Assembly (NCBI GenBank): GCA_020722815.1
Contig: DYKB01000049.1
Span: 8,995 to 53,311 of the forward strand
Origin: Caldithrix sp.
Lineage (GTDB): Bacteria > Zhuqueibacterota > Zhuqueibacteria > Thermofontimicrobiales > Sulfurfontimicrobiaceae
Length of the DNA: 44,317 nt
Reading direction: 5' to 3'
In this document: piece after piece, positions 1 to 8,542 of the stretch
Position numbering within the stretch: the stretch's first letter is position 1
Layout: every line of letters starts with the position of its first letter
The notes under the pieces: generated by a model
Databases searched by the model: none
Told to the model about the DNA's origin: nothing
The model's input: only the letters and a program-made list of their open reading frames with translations
Made by a program: the position numbers and the translations under genes

Positions 1-116
1 GCGCATAGTGCAGAGAGCAAAGCGCATGGCGCATAGCAGACCTTTGATTAATTATTTATATTATGTTCTTCTTCGTTAACGCTCTGCTCTTTGCGCTATG
101 CCCGCTGCGCTCCACG
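1..116. repeat. Low-complexity inverted repeat of GCGCATAG-type words
   Basis: The first 116 bases carry short words such as GCGCATGGCGCATAGC on the left and GCTCTTTGCGCTATGC on the right, roughly inverted around an AT-rich centre near 45-75. The same vocabulary occurs inside the MITE-like element at 11303-11465, so this looks like a dispersed intergenic repeat. It lies just downstream of the enolase-family gene. The window edge cuts it, so its full length is unknown. Confidence 0.55.
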
Positions 117-1394
117 TTAGATTTGACGTGAATAATGATGAGACGGCAGAAATATTCCGCCGCTTTTTTCGTAAAAATCATCATCCAGATTAAAAACACC
201 TTGCTGGGTTTTTAACCAAGCACTCCCATAACAGGGATGATAGCGCATCAATTCATTCCAGCGGCGATAATTTTGATGGCCATTGGTTTCTAACAGACCC
301 AATCCCAGATTGGGGAAAGGGGCAAGCCGGGCTGCGACATTTTTATTCCAATCAACCAGAATCGGGATCACTGTCAAATCAGCGCAAAAACAGGGAATTT
401 GTGCCTGATGTGCGATTTGCGCGATTTTAAGCGACATACTGAAAGTTTTGGCAATTGGTTTTAATGCAATGGCACCATAACCCATCTCGATCCGCTTTTG
501 GGCGTCAATATCGGTATGAGCGCTTTCATCTGCTGCAATTCGCACGCCTAAATTTCGTACATCAACCTCATATTCTTCCGGAAATGGTTCTTCGATAATA
601 GCAATTTGATCAAATGCCCCTATTTTTCGTGTAAAATCAAGTAAATTCGCCAGTGTGTCAAGCGATTCATAGCGGCCATTGGCGTCAAAATAATACGGGA
701 TTTTGCCATTCTGAGTATGTGGCGTGTTGAATCCACCGATGGCTTGATGTATCGCGGCGATTCGGGCTTTATCCTTTTCTAACATCTCGGATTGTGTACC
801 GGGTTGGCCAATTTTTATTTTCATAAAAAAGTAACCATTTTTAACAGCCGTTATAATCTCCTCCAAAGGGACTGCATAAGCCATCAAAGGAATACTGGCA
901 ATTTTCTGATGTCGATAGTTCAACGCGGGTTTGAAATCAGGCGGGATCAAATCATCAAAATTTTTTATGCGATTCCTTTTGGCATACAAAAGCCATAGTG
1001 CATTATCCACCGCCACCAGGGCATTTAAAATAAATGTTTTTCGGAGCTTTTGATGGGCCGTAATTTTTTGCGCGGCTAAATATAATTCCGGCAATAATTC
1101 TTCGAGCAATTGAATCGGTGTCTCAAAAGGGACATCCTGAATCATTTGTAACGCTTTTTCCGTGACTAAATACATCAGGGCATTACCACCCGCTTCCGAG
1201 TGTCCGGTAAAAACCGCCGCATCTGACCACAAGACGCCCTGCGTTCCCACCGCCACCTGTTGATTCCCGGCATCATCTTCAATTTTGACAACTGATTGCC
1301 AGATTTCCGTCATGTACCCCCCTTTGAATCCAAAGGGACGAACCAGCGGCTCGCGTTCAAAATTGGCGTTTGTTTTTTTTATACGAATGGGCAT
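117..1394 (-). CDS. Enolase-superfamily enzyme (mandelate racemase/muconate lactonizing-like)
   Basis: This 425-residue protein has the hallmarks of the muconate-lactonizing branch of the enolase superfamily. A KIKIG motif gives paired lysines near K192 and K194. The metal ligands are probably D237 (in FDANG), E268 (in IEEP) and D289 (in ADES), and K312 (in ALKP) lies on the opposite face. This dual-lysine layout abstracts an alpha proton from a carboxylate and is shared by dipeptide epimerases, muconate cycloisomerases and o-succinylbenzoate synthases. The substrate cannot be read from the sequence. The N-terminal capping domain is longer than in a typical 350-370 residue epimerase. The ATG is preceded by GGGAGTT. 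Neighbours (a glycoside hydrolase-like lipoprotein and two UroD-family proteins) suggest small-molecule catabolism, but no operon is evident because 261 bp containing palindromes separate it from the next gene. Confidence 0.85.
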   Translation of the reverse strand: MPIRIKKTNANFEREPLVRPFGFKGGYMTEIWQSVVKIEDDAGNQQVAVGTQGVLWSDAAVFTGHSEAGGNALMYLVTEKALQMIQDVPFETPIQLLEELLPELYLAAQKITAHQKLRKTFILNALVAVDNALWLLYAKRNRIKNFDDLIPPDFKPALNYRHQKIASIPLMAYAVPLEEIITAVKNGYFFMKIKIGQPGTQSEMLEKDKARIAAIHQAIGGFNTPHTQNGKIPYYFDANGRYESLDTLANLLDFTRKIGAFDQIAIIEEPFPEEYEVDVRNLGVRIAADESAHTDIDAQKRIEMGYGAIALKPIAKTFSMSLKIAQIAHQAQIPCFCADLTVIPILVDWNKNVAARLAPFPNLGLGLLETNGHQNYRRWNELMRYHPCYGSAWLKTQQGVFNLDDDFYEKSGGIFLPSHHYSRQI

Positions 1395-1454
1395 AGATAA
1401 CTCCCGAATTTTTATAAAATTTTGATAAATTTATTTCTGAAATGAGATTATATA

Positions 1455-1477
1455 AGGGCAAATTAACAATTTGCCCT
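1455..1477. repeat. Perfect hairpin, 10-bp stem
   Basis: AGGGCAAATT, a 3-base loop, then AATTTGCCCT form a perfect stem in the leader of the enolase-family gene. Neither strand has a following T tract, so a terminator is unlikely. It resembles a dispersed palindromic repeat. Confidence 0.6.
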
Positions 1478-1517
1478 ACAGAAAGAACCTTTTTATGTAT
1501 CCCCTCAATATACAATG

Positions 1518-1620
1518 GTAAAACCTTGCGAAGGTGGTACCGTGTTTTCATCAAATGACGGTTGTGAAGGTTAATATCGAGGTTTCAACAAGATCTCAGC
1601 AAACCTTCGCAAGGATTTAC
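1518..1620. repeat. Inverted-repeat element with 18-bp arms
   Basis: The arm at 1518-1535 reads GTAAAACCTTGCGAAGGT. The arm at 1603-1620, reverse-complemented, reads GTAAATCCTTGCGAAGGT, so 17 of 18 bases match. About 67 bp separate the arms. No gene is visible inside. The element lies between the hydrolase-like gene and the enolase-family gene, and its words recall the stem of the terminator at 16993-17029. Confidence 0.65.
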
Positions 1621-1655
1621 CCTCCTTTTTTTGAGAGGTTACCTTTTTATCTTAT

Positions 1656-3200
1656 CTATTGATCGCCTCCTGCAATCATTGGCAGGATTTCAACTTTGAT
1701 GATTTCGGAAAGTTGACTTTCGTTATGGCCCTTGTCCATCGCGCTGATTGCATAATAATATGTTTTTCCAGGTTTTACGTGCCGATCAGCAAAAACAGGT
1801 TCATGATCTGTCGTGATCGCATATAAATTTCGGGCATCGGATGGATCAAATTCGGGTGTGGTGGCTCGATAAATATTATAGTATGCCGCACCATCACCGT
1901 CCATCGCCGTCAAGGGAGGTACCCAAGTGAGAACAACTTCCCGGGCATTGACTTTTTCGCGTTGCAGGTCTTGAGGCGCTGAAGGGGGAATATTATCTTT
2001 CCAGCGCATGGGGGGCAGGTTCGCCAGGGTCGTCAATCCTTTAAGGCGATTTTTTTGCCAGAGCTGATCCATGGCTGTAAAGCTGAAAAATGCCATACCA
2101 ATGGCTCCTACCTTCCGGACGAATTTTACCTGTTTTTTGACTTCGTCTGCAGGCCAATCGGCTGAAAGTTGACGATATGCGCCAATCCCCGGAATAATAG
2201 GGCGATTGCTCGTATTGGAATTTATCCAATCGGTGACCGTCTCGCCAAATGGAGCTGTTGGATGCGCACGATGCCAATAAATCATCGGGACAATAAAATC
2301 AATTTTGCCTTCTATAAGCCAGTGGTGTGAATCCTGAAAAACAGAGTGAAAACTACTGGCAGCCGAAAGATCATACCGGCCAAAGACAGCGGCAGAAACT
2401 TTGAGCATTGGTTTTATCCGGGTGGCGGCATCATAAAAACTGGAGACGAATTGAGTGATTTGCTCCCGCTGCCAATCTTCCCAGGTTAATTGATTGGGAT
2501 TTCCATCCATCGAATTGAACCGCTGAACACTAATGGAATCATGAGAAAATCCCAGCTTCCGGGCGTTTTCAGGATAACGGATGTAATCGAAATGGATTCC
2601 ATCGAGATCATAATTTTGTACCAGATCCAGTGCGACTTTCTGGATGTATTCACGTACGGCCGGAATACCCGGACTTAAAAAAATATAGTGCTCAGAAAGT
2701 GGCATGCGTTGGCCGTCTTTGTCCACGCAAAACCATTCTGGATGCTGATAGAAAATATGTTCAGGTGTTGTCGGCTCTGGTGGCTCAGTCCCCCGCCAGC
2801 AGGTGAAGGTATTAAACCAGGCATGAATCTCCAAACCGCGTGCATGAGCTTCCTGGATGGCGAGTTCCAACGGATCATAGCCCGGATCTCCACCGAGTTG
2901 GCCGGTCAATTCTTTTGCCCAGGGTTCATACTGCGAACGATAATAAGCATCCCCCTGACCACGTACCTGAAATAATACCATGTTCAATCTGGCCGCCTGC
3001 GATTTCTGCATGACTTCCTGTATTTTTAACTGTTGATTTTGAATGGTATTCTCTGGTAAATTTTTAGTATATTCCCAGCGCGAAACCCAAACTGCCCGAA
3101 TTTCCTGTTTTCGCGTAAATTCTGGTTTGCATGTAAAAAAAGTAAAGGTCAACAAATATAAACCAAAAAGAGCAGCAAATCGAAAATTAAATTTTTTCAC
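1656..3200 (-). CDS. GHL10/DUF187-family glycoside hydrolase-like lipoprotein with fn3 domain
   Basis: The protein has 514 residues. It begins with a hydrophobic signal ending at Cys24 (FFTC), a plausible though loose lipobox, so it is probably a lipoprotein. Residues ~30-390 match the GHL10 (YngK-like, DUF187) TIM-barrel pattern: EIRAVWVSRWEY at the start, FQVRGQGDAYY, GLEIHAWFNTF, DGIHFDYIRYP and DFIVPMIYW. Members are thought to act on cell-wall-derived or other glycans, but the substrate is not established. Residues ~405-505 form a fibronectin type III module (SAPQDL, VVLTWVPP, YYNIYRA, TYYYAISAMD). The start is GTG at 3200, chosen for AAGGA upstream and because the signal follows at once. 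The likely location is periplasmic or outer-membrane-anchored. Confidence 0.82.
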   Translation of the reverse strand: MKKFNFRFAALFGLYLLTFTFFTCKPEFTRKQEIRAVWVSRWEYTKNLPENTIQNQQLKIQEVMQKSQAARLNMVLFQVRGQGDAYYRSQYEPWAKELTGQLGGDPGYDPLELAIQEAHARGLEIHAWFNTFTCWRGTEPPEPTTPEHIFYQHPEWFCVDKDGQRMPLSEHYIFLSPGIPAVREYIQKVALDLVQNYDLDGIHFDYIRYPENARKLGFSHDSISVQRFNSMDGNPNQLTWEDWQREQITQFVSSFYDAATRIKPMLKVSAAVFGRYDLSAASSFHSVFQDSHHWLIEGKIDFIVPMIYWHRAHPTAPFGETVTDWINSNTSNRPIIPGIGAYRQLSADWPADEVKKQVKFVRKVGAIGMAFFSFTAMDQLWQKNRLKGLTTLANLPPMRWKDNIPPSAPQDLQREKVNAREVVLTWVPPLTAMDGDGAAYYNIYRATTPEFDPSDARNLYAITTDHEPVFADRHVKPGKTYYYAISAMDKGHNESQLSEIIKVEILPMIAGGDQ

Positions 3201-3248
3201 GGTTTAGTCCTTTTTGAAAATGATGGTGTTGCTTCCATATTTTATTTT

Positions 3249-4334
3249 TTAGATGCGATTACGAACATCAGCCGCGCGGTCAAAGATTTCTTCCTGACTT
3301 AATCCGGCGGTTTCATACAGGGCAAAAATATTTTCATCTGGCGTTTCCGGTGGAATTGTATGCGATGCAGCCAGGATATAGCCGCCTCCATCGCTGGTCA
3401 TTGCGCTTATAAGCCGCTCTGTAGCCCGTCGAACATCATCCACCGAACCGTTTGGCAGCAGATGCGTTGTGTCCACACCTCCCATGAAAGCCAGCTCTTT
3501 TCCAAATTCCTGTTTTAATGAAACTGGATCCATTCCGGGACAATCGCACTGTACTGGATTTAAGACATTTACGCCAATTTCAATTAAATCCGGAATAATT
3601 GATCGCAAGGCGCCACAGCAATGGTACGCTATCCAGAGATGATGTTTTTGACCAACTTCAATAATTCGTTTAAGTTCCGGCTTAATCATTTTCCGCCAGG
3701 TATCCGGGTGAAGCATGAGCGCCTGTTGGGAAGCGACATCGTCTCCTGTCCAGTACCAATCCAGCGGAAATCGCTGACAGGCGGCTTCACCTAATTGAAT
3801 GGCAAAATCGGCACAGCGATGAAGCATTTTCATTGCCATTTCCGGGTCGGCAGCAATATCAAATAATGCATCCTCCATCCCCCGCAGTCGGGAATACATT
3901 TCAAATAGACAGGGAGAAATATCGCACCCGATAAAATACTCGTCCTTGAATTTAATGACTGAATTCATGAGTTGTAATAGATCCTCCAGATGTGCAGTCG
4001 GAAATTGATAGTTAAGAATTGAATCTTTCGCCTTTCCGGCAAGTGGAGAATGGTGAATTTGGTTGAAGGGGCCTTCTTTAATCCAGGTAATTCCCCAAAA
4101 ATCAGTATGCATTTCACCATCATGTTCATGCACAATTCCTTCCATCGCATAATTATTATTTACCCAGATCTGCTTTACGTCATTTCCCATCGCTTCATCC
4201 AGAAATTGAACGGGAATTTCAAGTAATTGGGCAAGTTTACGGGCGGTTACCGGGTGAAACCACATAAAAATGGGAACTCGATCGACAGGTTTTCGGGACA
4301 GCGCCGCATGGACGCGTTGTTTTGATGTCATCAT
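3249..4334 (-). CDS. Uroporphyrinogen decarboxylase (UroD)-family protein
   Basis: This 361-residue protein has the UroD/MtaA/CmuA TIM-barrel layout: an RVHAALSRKPVDRVPIF start, a GCDISPCLFE segment, YWTGDDVA, and IAYHCCGALRSIIPDLIEIG with an HxC zinc motif near His238. A second cysteine pair follows in NPVQCDCPGMD, and GGVDTTHLLP and AASHTIPPETPDEN complete the C-terminal half. Such HxC-bearing members are usually zinc-dependent, cobalamin-linked methyltransferase-like proteins rather than haem-pathway decarboxylases; the methyl donor is unknown. No corrinoid-binding protein is adjacent. A second family member lies 1.1 kb away at 5444-6544. ATG at 4334 and 4331 are both possible starts, and no strong Shine-Dalgarno separates them. 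It ends 48 bp upstream of the GHL10-type gene, so the two may be co-transcribed. Confidence 0.83.
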   Translation of the reverse strand: MMTSKQRVHAALSRKPVDRVPIFMWFHPVTARKLAQLLEIPVQFLDEAMGNDVKQIWVNNNYAMEGIVHEHDGEMHTDFWGITWIKEGPFNQIHHSPLAGKAKDSILNYQFPTAHLEDLLQLMNSVIKFKDEYFIGCDISPCLFEMYSRLRGMEDALFDIAADPEMAMKMLHRCADFAIQLGEAACQRFPLDWYWTGDDVASQQALMLHPDTWRKMIKPELKRIIEVGQKHHLWIAYHCCGALRSIIPDLIEIGVNVLNPVQCDCPGMDPVSLKQEFGKELAFMGGVDTTHLLPNGSVDDVRRATERLISAMTSDGGGYILAASHTIPPETPDENIFALYETAGLSQEEIFDRAADVRNRI

Positions 4335-4512
4335 AGATGTTCTTGTCGTTTGTGAGGTTTGGAATTTTCGTATTAATGATACGGATTGATTGTTACAATT
4401 TTTTATAAACGATATAAATTTTTTAACGTATATCCCAAAAATAAGTTTGCTCGTTTTATTAAATTTTTTGACAAAATTCTATACAAAATTCTTCACTTTA
4501 AGGAGGTATTCA

Positions 4513-5394
4513 ATGTATTACAGAATTCATCATTTTCGCGTGTTATTCATCATCTGTACCTTTTCGGTTATTTTAATGCTCATCGGGTGCGCTGTGCAGA
4601 AAAATATCTGGGGTGATCCCAAATCCGGGTTAATCCTTCAATATCGTTTAGCCGAAAATCAGGCGGCCAGTTATAGACTTTCGAATAATATTACTCAGAA
4701 TATGGATGTAATGGGACAATCAATCAATACCCAAATGAGTACCAATCTCGTTTTTAAAATGACGCCTGTTGGACTGGAAAAAAATAATCTCAATTTTCGA
4801 ATCAGTATTGATTCCCTGAAAATGAACATGGGAGGTCCCATGGGGGATATGTCACCGGATGTGAGTTCCATTGTTGGCGAAGGCTTTGATATGAAATTGG
4901 CACCTTCTGGAAAAGAATTAGACCTCTCTGGCGCTGATGCCCTCAAATATTCATTAGGACCGGGTGGTGAGCGAAGCATTTCTTCAGAGTTTAAAACATT
5001 ATTTCCCGATCTGCCAGGAAAACCCGTGAAAATTGGTGATTCATGGACAACCTACGACACCTTGCAAATTAAAGATGATAACACCGATATGAAGCTCTTT
5101 TTTGAAAATCTAAACACGTTGCAGGGTTTTGCGCCCGTCAATGGGATGGAATGTGTCAAGATCGTAGCTGCGGTGAAAGGTTCTATGGGCGGGAGTGGCT
5201 ACCAAAATGGTGCTGATATGAAATTTTCAGGTGAGATAAAGGCGACCGATACCTGGTTTTTTGCGTATAAAAAGGGTATCTTTGTTAAATCTGCCTCGGA
5301 TGGAACTATCAATAGCAATATTGCTGTCAGCGGACCGCAGGATATGAATATTCCGATGAAGATGCAAACCAAATTGAACGTCGATCTGCTTTAA
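4513..5394 (+). CDS. Lipoprotein resembling the DUF6263 family
   Basis: The start is set at ATG 4513 by AAGGAGG seven or eight bases upstream. The same frame is open back to 4390, but that 41-residue extension would bury the signal. The 293-residue product has a lipoprotein signal ending in LIGC with Cys26. The mature part begins with YRLAENQAASYRL and contains KLAPSGKELDLS, LPGKPVKIGDSWTTYDT and a Gly/Met-rich stretch. This is the pattern of DUF6263-like proteins, beta-rich periplasmic or surface lipoproteins of unknown role. It is transcribed alone, against the flanking UroD-family genes, and ends at the convergent hairpin at 5403-5431. Confidence 0.75.
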   Translation: MYYRIHHFRVLFIICTFSVILMLIGCAVQKNIWGDPKSGLILQYRLAENQAASYRLSNNITQNMDVMGQSINTQMSTNLVFKMTPVGLEKNNLNFRISIDSLKMNMGGPMGDMSPDVSSIVGEGFDMKLAPSGKELDLSGADALKYSLGPGGERSISSEFKTLFPDLPGKPVKIGDSWTTYDTLQIKDDNTDMKLFFENLNTLQGFAPVNGMECVKIVAAVKGSMGGSGYQNGADMKFSGEIKATDTWFFAYKKGIFVKSASDGTINSNIAVSGPQDMNIPMKMQTKLNVDLL

Positions 5395-5402
5395 AATAAA
5401 CC

Positions 5403-5431
5403 GAATGCATCATCGAGTGGATGATGCATTC
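5403..5431. terminator. Convergent bidirectional terminator hairpin
   Basis: GAATGCATCATC, a 5-base loop and GATGATGCATTC form a perfect 12-bp stem between two converging genes. Short T-rich tracts flank it on both strands, so it can serve the lipoprotein gene (+) and the UroD-family gene (-). Confidence 0.75.
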
Positions 5432-5443
5432 AGTTTTAATCGG

Positions 5444-6544
5444 CTAACGGTGCATACAATCCACGGCTTCGTCGACCATTGTCAGATAATTTTCCAACGG
5501 AACATAGCTGGGGATTGAATTACCGGAACCGATGGCATAACGGCCTCGTCCCCCACAAATTTCGATTAATTGCCGGGTTCGTTGCTGTACTTTTTCCGGC
5601 GATTCTTTGCTGAGGATATTTAAATCAATGCCGCCAAGGACGCCAATCCGATTGCCATATTTTTCCTGAAATTTTTCAACAGGGATGATAATATCCTCAT
5701 AGGAATGCTTCGCATCGATGCCAACATCGTCTATCAAATCGTTTATCACGGCTTCAATATTTCCGCATGAGTGAAGAAAAAAGGGAAATCCATTTTTGTG
5801 AGTAATAGTGGCCAATTTTTTTAACCAGGGGAGAACATATTTTCGTAAATCATCCGGGGCAATCAATGTGGCCGTTCGAAATCCCATATCATCACCCTGA
5901 AAAATCGTCAAAAGATTGTCCAGATCAAGCAGGTGACGATAATAATCGTACAACAGTCCGCCAATTTTATCCACAACCGCCTGTACTAAATCCGGCTCGT
6001 CATAAAGTGCCAGACTCAGCCCTTCATAAGACATGATGGCTGCCAAATGCTCATAAATACCAGCCGCATGACAGGTGATGAATCCCATTCCCTCCGGGAG
6101 ATGGGTCGCAAGATATTCCATGATGAAAAAATCCATCTCTTCAATTTTCGGCCAGGGATATTTTTCAAATTCTTCCCAATTGGTGATTTGTCCCTGCTGA
6201 TTATCTACCCAGGAACGGCCATGCATTGAATCCGGGATAACATCGGCAGACTCCCGGTGATTCTCTTTAAAATTCAAGCCAATCTCAAACCGCACGAAAT
6301 CATATCCCATGCGGTACCAGAATTCAATCTGATTATCCAGATAAATTTTTTGTGCTTCACGTTCATTGGTTAAGTCGGCCCACTCACGATTTAAGAGATT
6401 TGTAATGATTGGCTTGACCAGAACATCGTCGACAAGGTACTCCACCAGGGGTACACGAGGACTCTTGCTTTTTCCCATGATGATGTCCATAAATTCCTGG
6501 CCATTCGGAGTCGGATGCTTCAATGGGAGATGGCGTGGTTTCAT
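5444..6544 (-). CDS. Uroporphyrinogen decarboxylase (UroD)-family protein
   Basis: This 366-residue protein is a second UroD/MtaA-type TIM barrel, only distantly similar to the one at 3249-4334. Signatures are VPLVEYLVDD near the N-terminus, DFVRFEIGLNF, GDDMGFRTATLI, FFLHSCGNIEAVI with an HxCG zinc site near His257, KHSYEDIIIPVEKF, NRIGVLGGIDLNIL and AIGSGNSIPSYVP. The HSCGN form is common in uncharacterised members next to corrinoid or sugar catabolism genes. The substrate is unknown, and haem synthesis is unlikely because UroD proper lacks this metal site. ATG 6544 has AAGGAGA upstream. It is monocistronic as far as can be seen, with the terminator at 5403-5431 downstream. Confidence 0.85.
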   Translation of the reverse strand: MKPRHLPLKHPTPNGQEFMDIIMGKSKSPRVPLVEYLVDDVLVKPIITNLLNREWADLTNEREAQKIYLDNQIEFWYRMGYDFVRFEIGLNFKENHRESADVIPDSMHGRSWVDNQQGQITNWEEFEKYPWPKIEEMDFFIMEYLATHLPEGMGFITCHAAGIYEHLAAIMSYEGLSLALYDEPDLVQAVVDKIGGLLYDYYRHLLDLDNLLTIFQGDDMGFRTATLIAPDDLRKYVLPWLKKLATITHKNGFPFFLHSCGNIEAVINDLIDDVGIDAKHSYEDIIIPVEKFQEKYGNRIGVLGGIDLNILSKESPEKVQQRTRQLIEICGGRGRYAIGSGNSIPSYVPLENYLTMVDEAVDCMHR

Positions 6545-6780
6545 ATTTCTCCTTGTTTTTTTATCGTATGAATTATAATTAAATTACATTAATCCGGTGA
6601 TAAAATCTGCAAATTTTTGAAAAAGTCTAATTTAAAGGTCATATTATGTCCATTGCTTTTTACGCATCACACATTACGCATTCTGCAAATCAGTTCAGAT
6701 TTGACATCTGATAAATTCGTCAAAACCAAATGGCGACATTTACCCTTAAGATATAATTATTTTCGAATTGTTCAAGAAGA
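6545..6780. other. Non-coding gap with short palindromic text repeats
   Basis: There is no credible gene. The gap holds the upstream region of the UroD-family gene, a low-complexity run ACGCATCACACATTACGCA around 6662-6680, and a small hairpin TCAGAT-TTGAC-ATCTGA at 6695-6711. These resemble the other dispersed intergenic repeats in the window. Confidence 0.5.
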
Positions 6781-6785
6781 ATTTT

Positions 6786-6818
6786 AAAAAAAAGACCGTA
6801 CCTGTCACCGTACGGTCT
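6786..6818 (-). terminator. Rho-independent terminator of the DUF4097-like gene
   Basis: On the minus strand AGACCGTAC, an 8-base loop and GTACGGTCT form a 9-bp stem (6793-6818), followed at once by a run of T (complement of 6786-6792). It lies about 60 bp past the stop of the gene at 6881-7690. Confidence 0.85.
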
Positions 6819-6880
6819 ATTGATGGGCTCAGAAGGTAAATAAGGGATTTTGTATAAAGATTATAAGTAAAATTTTTTCA

Positions 6881-7690
6881 TTAATACCCTAACATTTGAA
6901 TATTACCATTCACCGTTTTTACATTGATTGAACCATTACCCGTTCCCAGGCGGGCCTTTAACGATGTCGCAGATTGATTGACATTTTGTAAGCTTAAATT
7001 TGATGTTTTAATATTTCCATTAGTGACTGCCGCATAAAGATCAGCCGATGTCGTCTGTGGAATATTTAAAGAAATGGCGCCATTGGTCGTTTGTAGATTA
7101 ACTTTTCCGCGACCGGGAATTGTTACCTGTGCTGCAATCTGACCATTCGTTACTCCCACATCCACGTTTCCTTCAATGTCATCCAGTGAAATATCGCCAT
7201 TTACCAAACTGACAAAGACTTCATTCTGAAGCGAATCGACTTCAATCAAGCCATTGATATTTTTGATTGAAACACGGACATGAATCGGTACATCGAGCTC
7301 ATAATTTACCGTATAATTTCGTCCAGGCGTATTTTCGGGCTGAATTGTTTTTACCTGCAACATTTCCCGACTTTTTACCACCTGAATATCCAGGTTTTTA
7401 AGATTTGCCGCCGCATCGGCATTACTTTCGGAGGCAACGATTTTTTCACCCCGAATTTCGACCTGATTCAGAGTCGTTTTGCCAATGATTTTAATTGTGC
7501 CGTTGATTGCTTCAATGGTCACTTTTGAATTATCGGATACATTAAAATACATTTCTACGGGTTCCTGCGCCGTATAATTTTGATTATTGATATCCTGGTC
7601 CGGATCAACGACCAGACAGCCAGTGATTCCAAAAAGCATGAGCAAGAAAATTACAAGCATTGAATAGAATTTTCTATTTTGTTTTTTCAT
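6881..7690 (-). CDS. Lipoprotein with DUF4097-like beta-strand repeat domain
   Basis: The 269-residue precursor has a clear lipobox ITGC at Cys25. The rest is a repetitive beta-helix-like domain built from short strands ending in NG turns: INGTIKI, INGLIEVDSL, VNGDISLDDI, TNGQIAAQV, TNGAISLNI, TNGNIKTS and VNGNIQMLG. This is the DUF4097 (putative adhesin) pattern, seen in bacterial envelope proteins of mostly unknown function, often in stress-responsive loci. The ATG is preceded by GGAGAGGTG. It is the last gene of a minus-strand envelope run and has its own terminator 60 bp downstream. Outer-membrane attachment is inferred from the lipobox only. Confidence 0.82.
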   Translation of the reverse strand: MKKQNRKFYSMLVIFLLMLFGITGCLVVDPDQDINNQNYTAQEPVEMYFNVSDNSKVTIEAINGTIKIIGKTTLNQVEIRGEKIVASESNADAAANLKNLDIQVVKSREMLQVKTIQPENTPGRNYTVNYELDVPIHVRVSIKNINGLIEVDSLQNEVFVSLVNGDISLDDIEGNVDVGVTNGQIAAQVTIPGRGKVNLQTTNGAISLNIPQTTSADLYAAVTNGNIKTSNLSLQNVNQSATSLKARLGTGNGSINVKTVNGNIQMLGY

Positions 7691-7760
7691 AAGACACCTC
7701 TCCGTTTTAATGAGATTGATAAGCAGTTTTAATTTGAAAGTATCAATTTACCTGCTAAAA

Positions 7761-8477
7761 TTATTTTTTAAGGCGCTTAATAGCTTCCTGGGCCATTTCA
7801 ATGCGCTGTTGAGCTATTTCTGATTCACAATGATGTTTTTCACAGCGTTTTATCGCGGTTTGATAAGCATCTAATGCCTGCCCTGGCTTTTCCAGCGCTT
7901 CCAGCGTCCGTCCCAGATAGAAATGAACTTCACCACAATCCTGCACATCCGGATATTTATTCAGAATTTTGTGCAGTTTTACCACCGTATTGGGATAATA
8001 TGACTGACTATATAATGCCTGGGCGCCATTCACTTCTTTTTTCCACCAGGATGAATCTGATTTCACCTGCAAAGGTTGATCTTTGGAGCGAAATTCCCCA
8101 TGAACGACACTGACATTTGGAATACGCAATTTTAATTTTTTCTTGCGTGGTTCAATTTCATTTATTTTTTCGGAAGTTAGATAAAGAAAAAGTTCCCGCT
8201 CTGTAATCTTTCTTAAATCGCCAATATCCAATACCGAGTTGCTAATGAGCCTGAATTTCTTTTCGGTATCGATTTGCAGCAAAACTTCCGCATATTCCAG
8301 TGTCAGAATTGTATCGATATCCTCAAGGAGCATACTAACTCCTGCTGGCTGCCAATTTTCATCCAAACCGCGCCGAATTTTGACATCTCCCTTCATTTCA
8401 ATAATTTGAACCGCTGCCTGTGCTGTCAAAAAACTGACGACGATGAACAGCATAATAAAGATAAAGATTTTTCGCAT
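7761..8477 (-). CDS. Secreted FecR-like domain protein with TPR-like C-terminus
   Basis: The 238-residue protein has a cleavable signal peptide of about 20 residues. Residues ~22-105 resemble a FecR-type beta domain (VQIIEMKGDVKIRRG at its start, then LEDIDTILTLEYAEVLLQI), a periplasmic fold often used to sense or scaffold other envelope proteins. Residues ~145-235 look like tetratricopeptide helices (VHFYLGRTLEALEKPGQALD and an alanine-rich helical end). There is no adjacent sigma factor, so FecR-type anti-sigma signalling is not supported. AGAGGAA precedes the ATG. It is probably co-transcribed with the transglutaminase-like gene 65 bp upstream and the lipoprotein gene 70 bp downstream. Confidence 0.72.
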   Translation of the reverse strand: MRKIFIFIMLFIVVSFLTAQAAVQIIEMKGDVKIRRGLDENWQPAGVSMLLEDIDTILTLEYAEVLLQIDTEKKFRLISNSVLDIGDLRKITERELFLYLTSEKINEIEPRKKKLKLRIPNVSVVHGEFRSKDQPLQVKSDSSWWKKEVNGAQALYSQSYYPNTVVKLHKILNKYPDVQDCGEVHFYLGRTLEALEKPGQALDAYQTAIKRCEKHHCESEIAQQRIEMAQEAIKRLKK

Positions 8478-8542
8478 AAGAAATTCCTCTTATAAAATTC
8501 AATTTATGACTTCCTTTTTTCCCATTTTTTATTTCGACAAAT

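Noticed and set aside
7761..8477. FecR-type anti-sigma signalling system
   Set aside because: The FecR-like fold is present but no sigma factor or matching TonB receptor with a signalling domain is adjacent.
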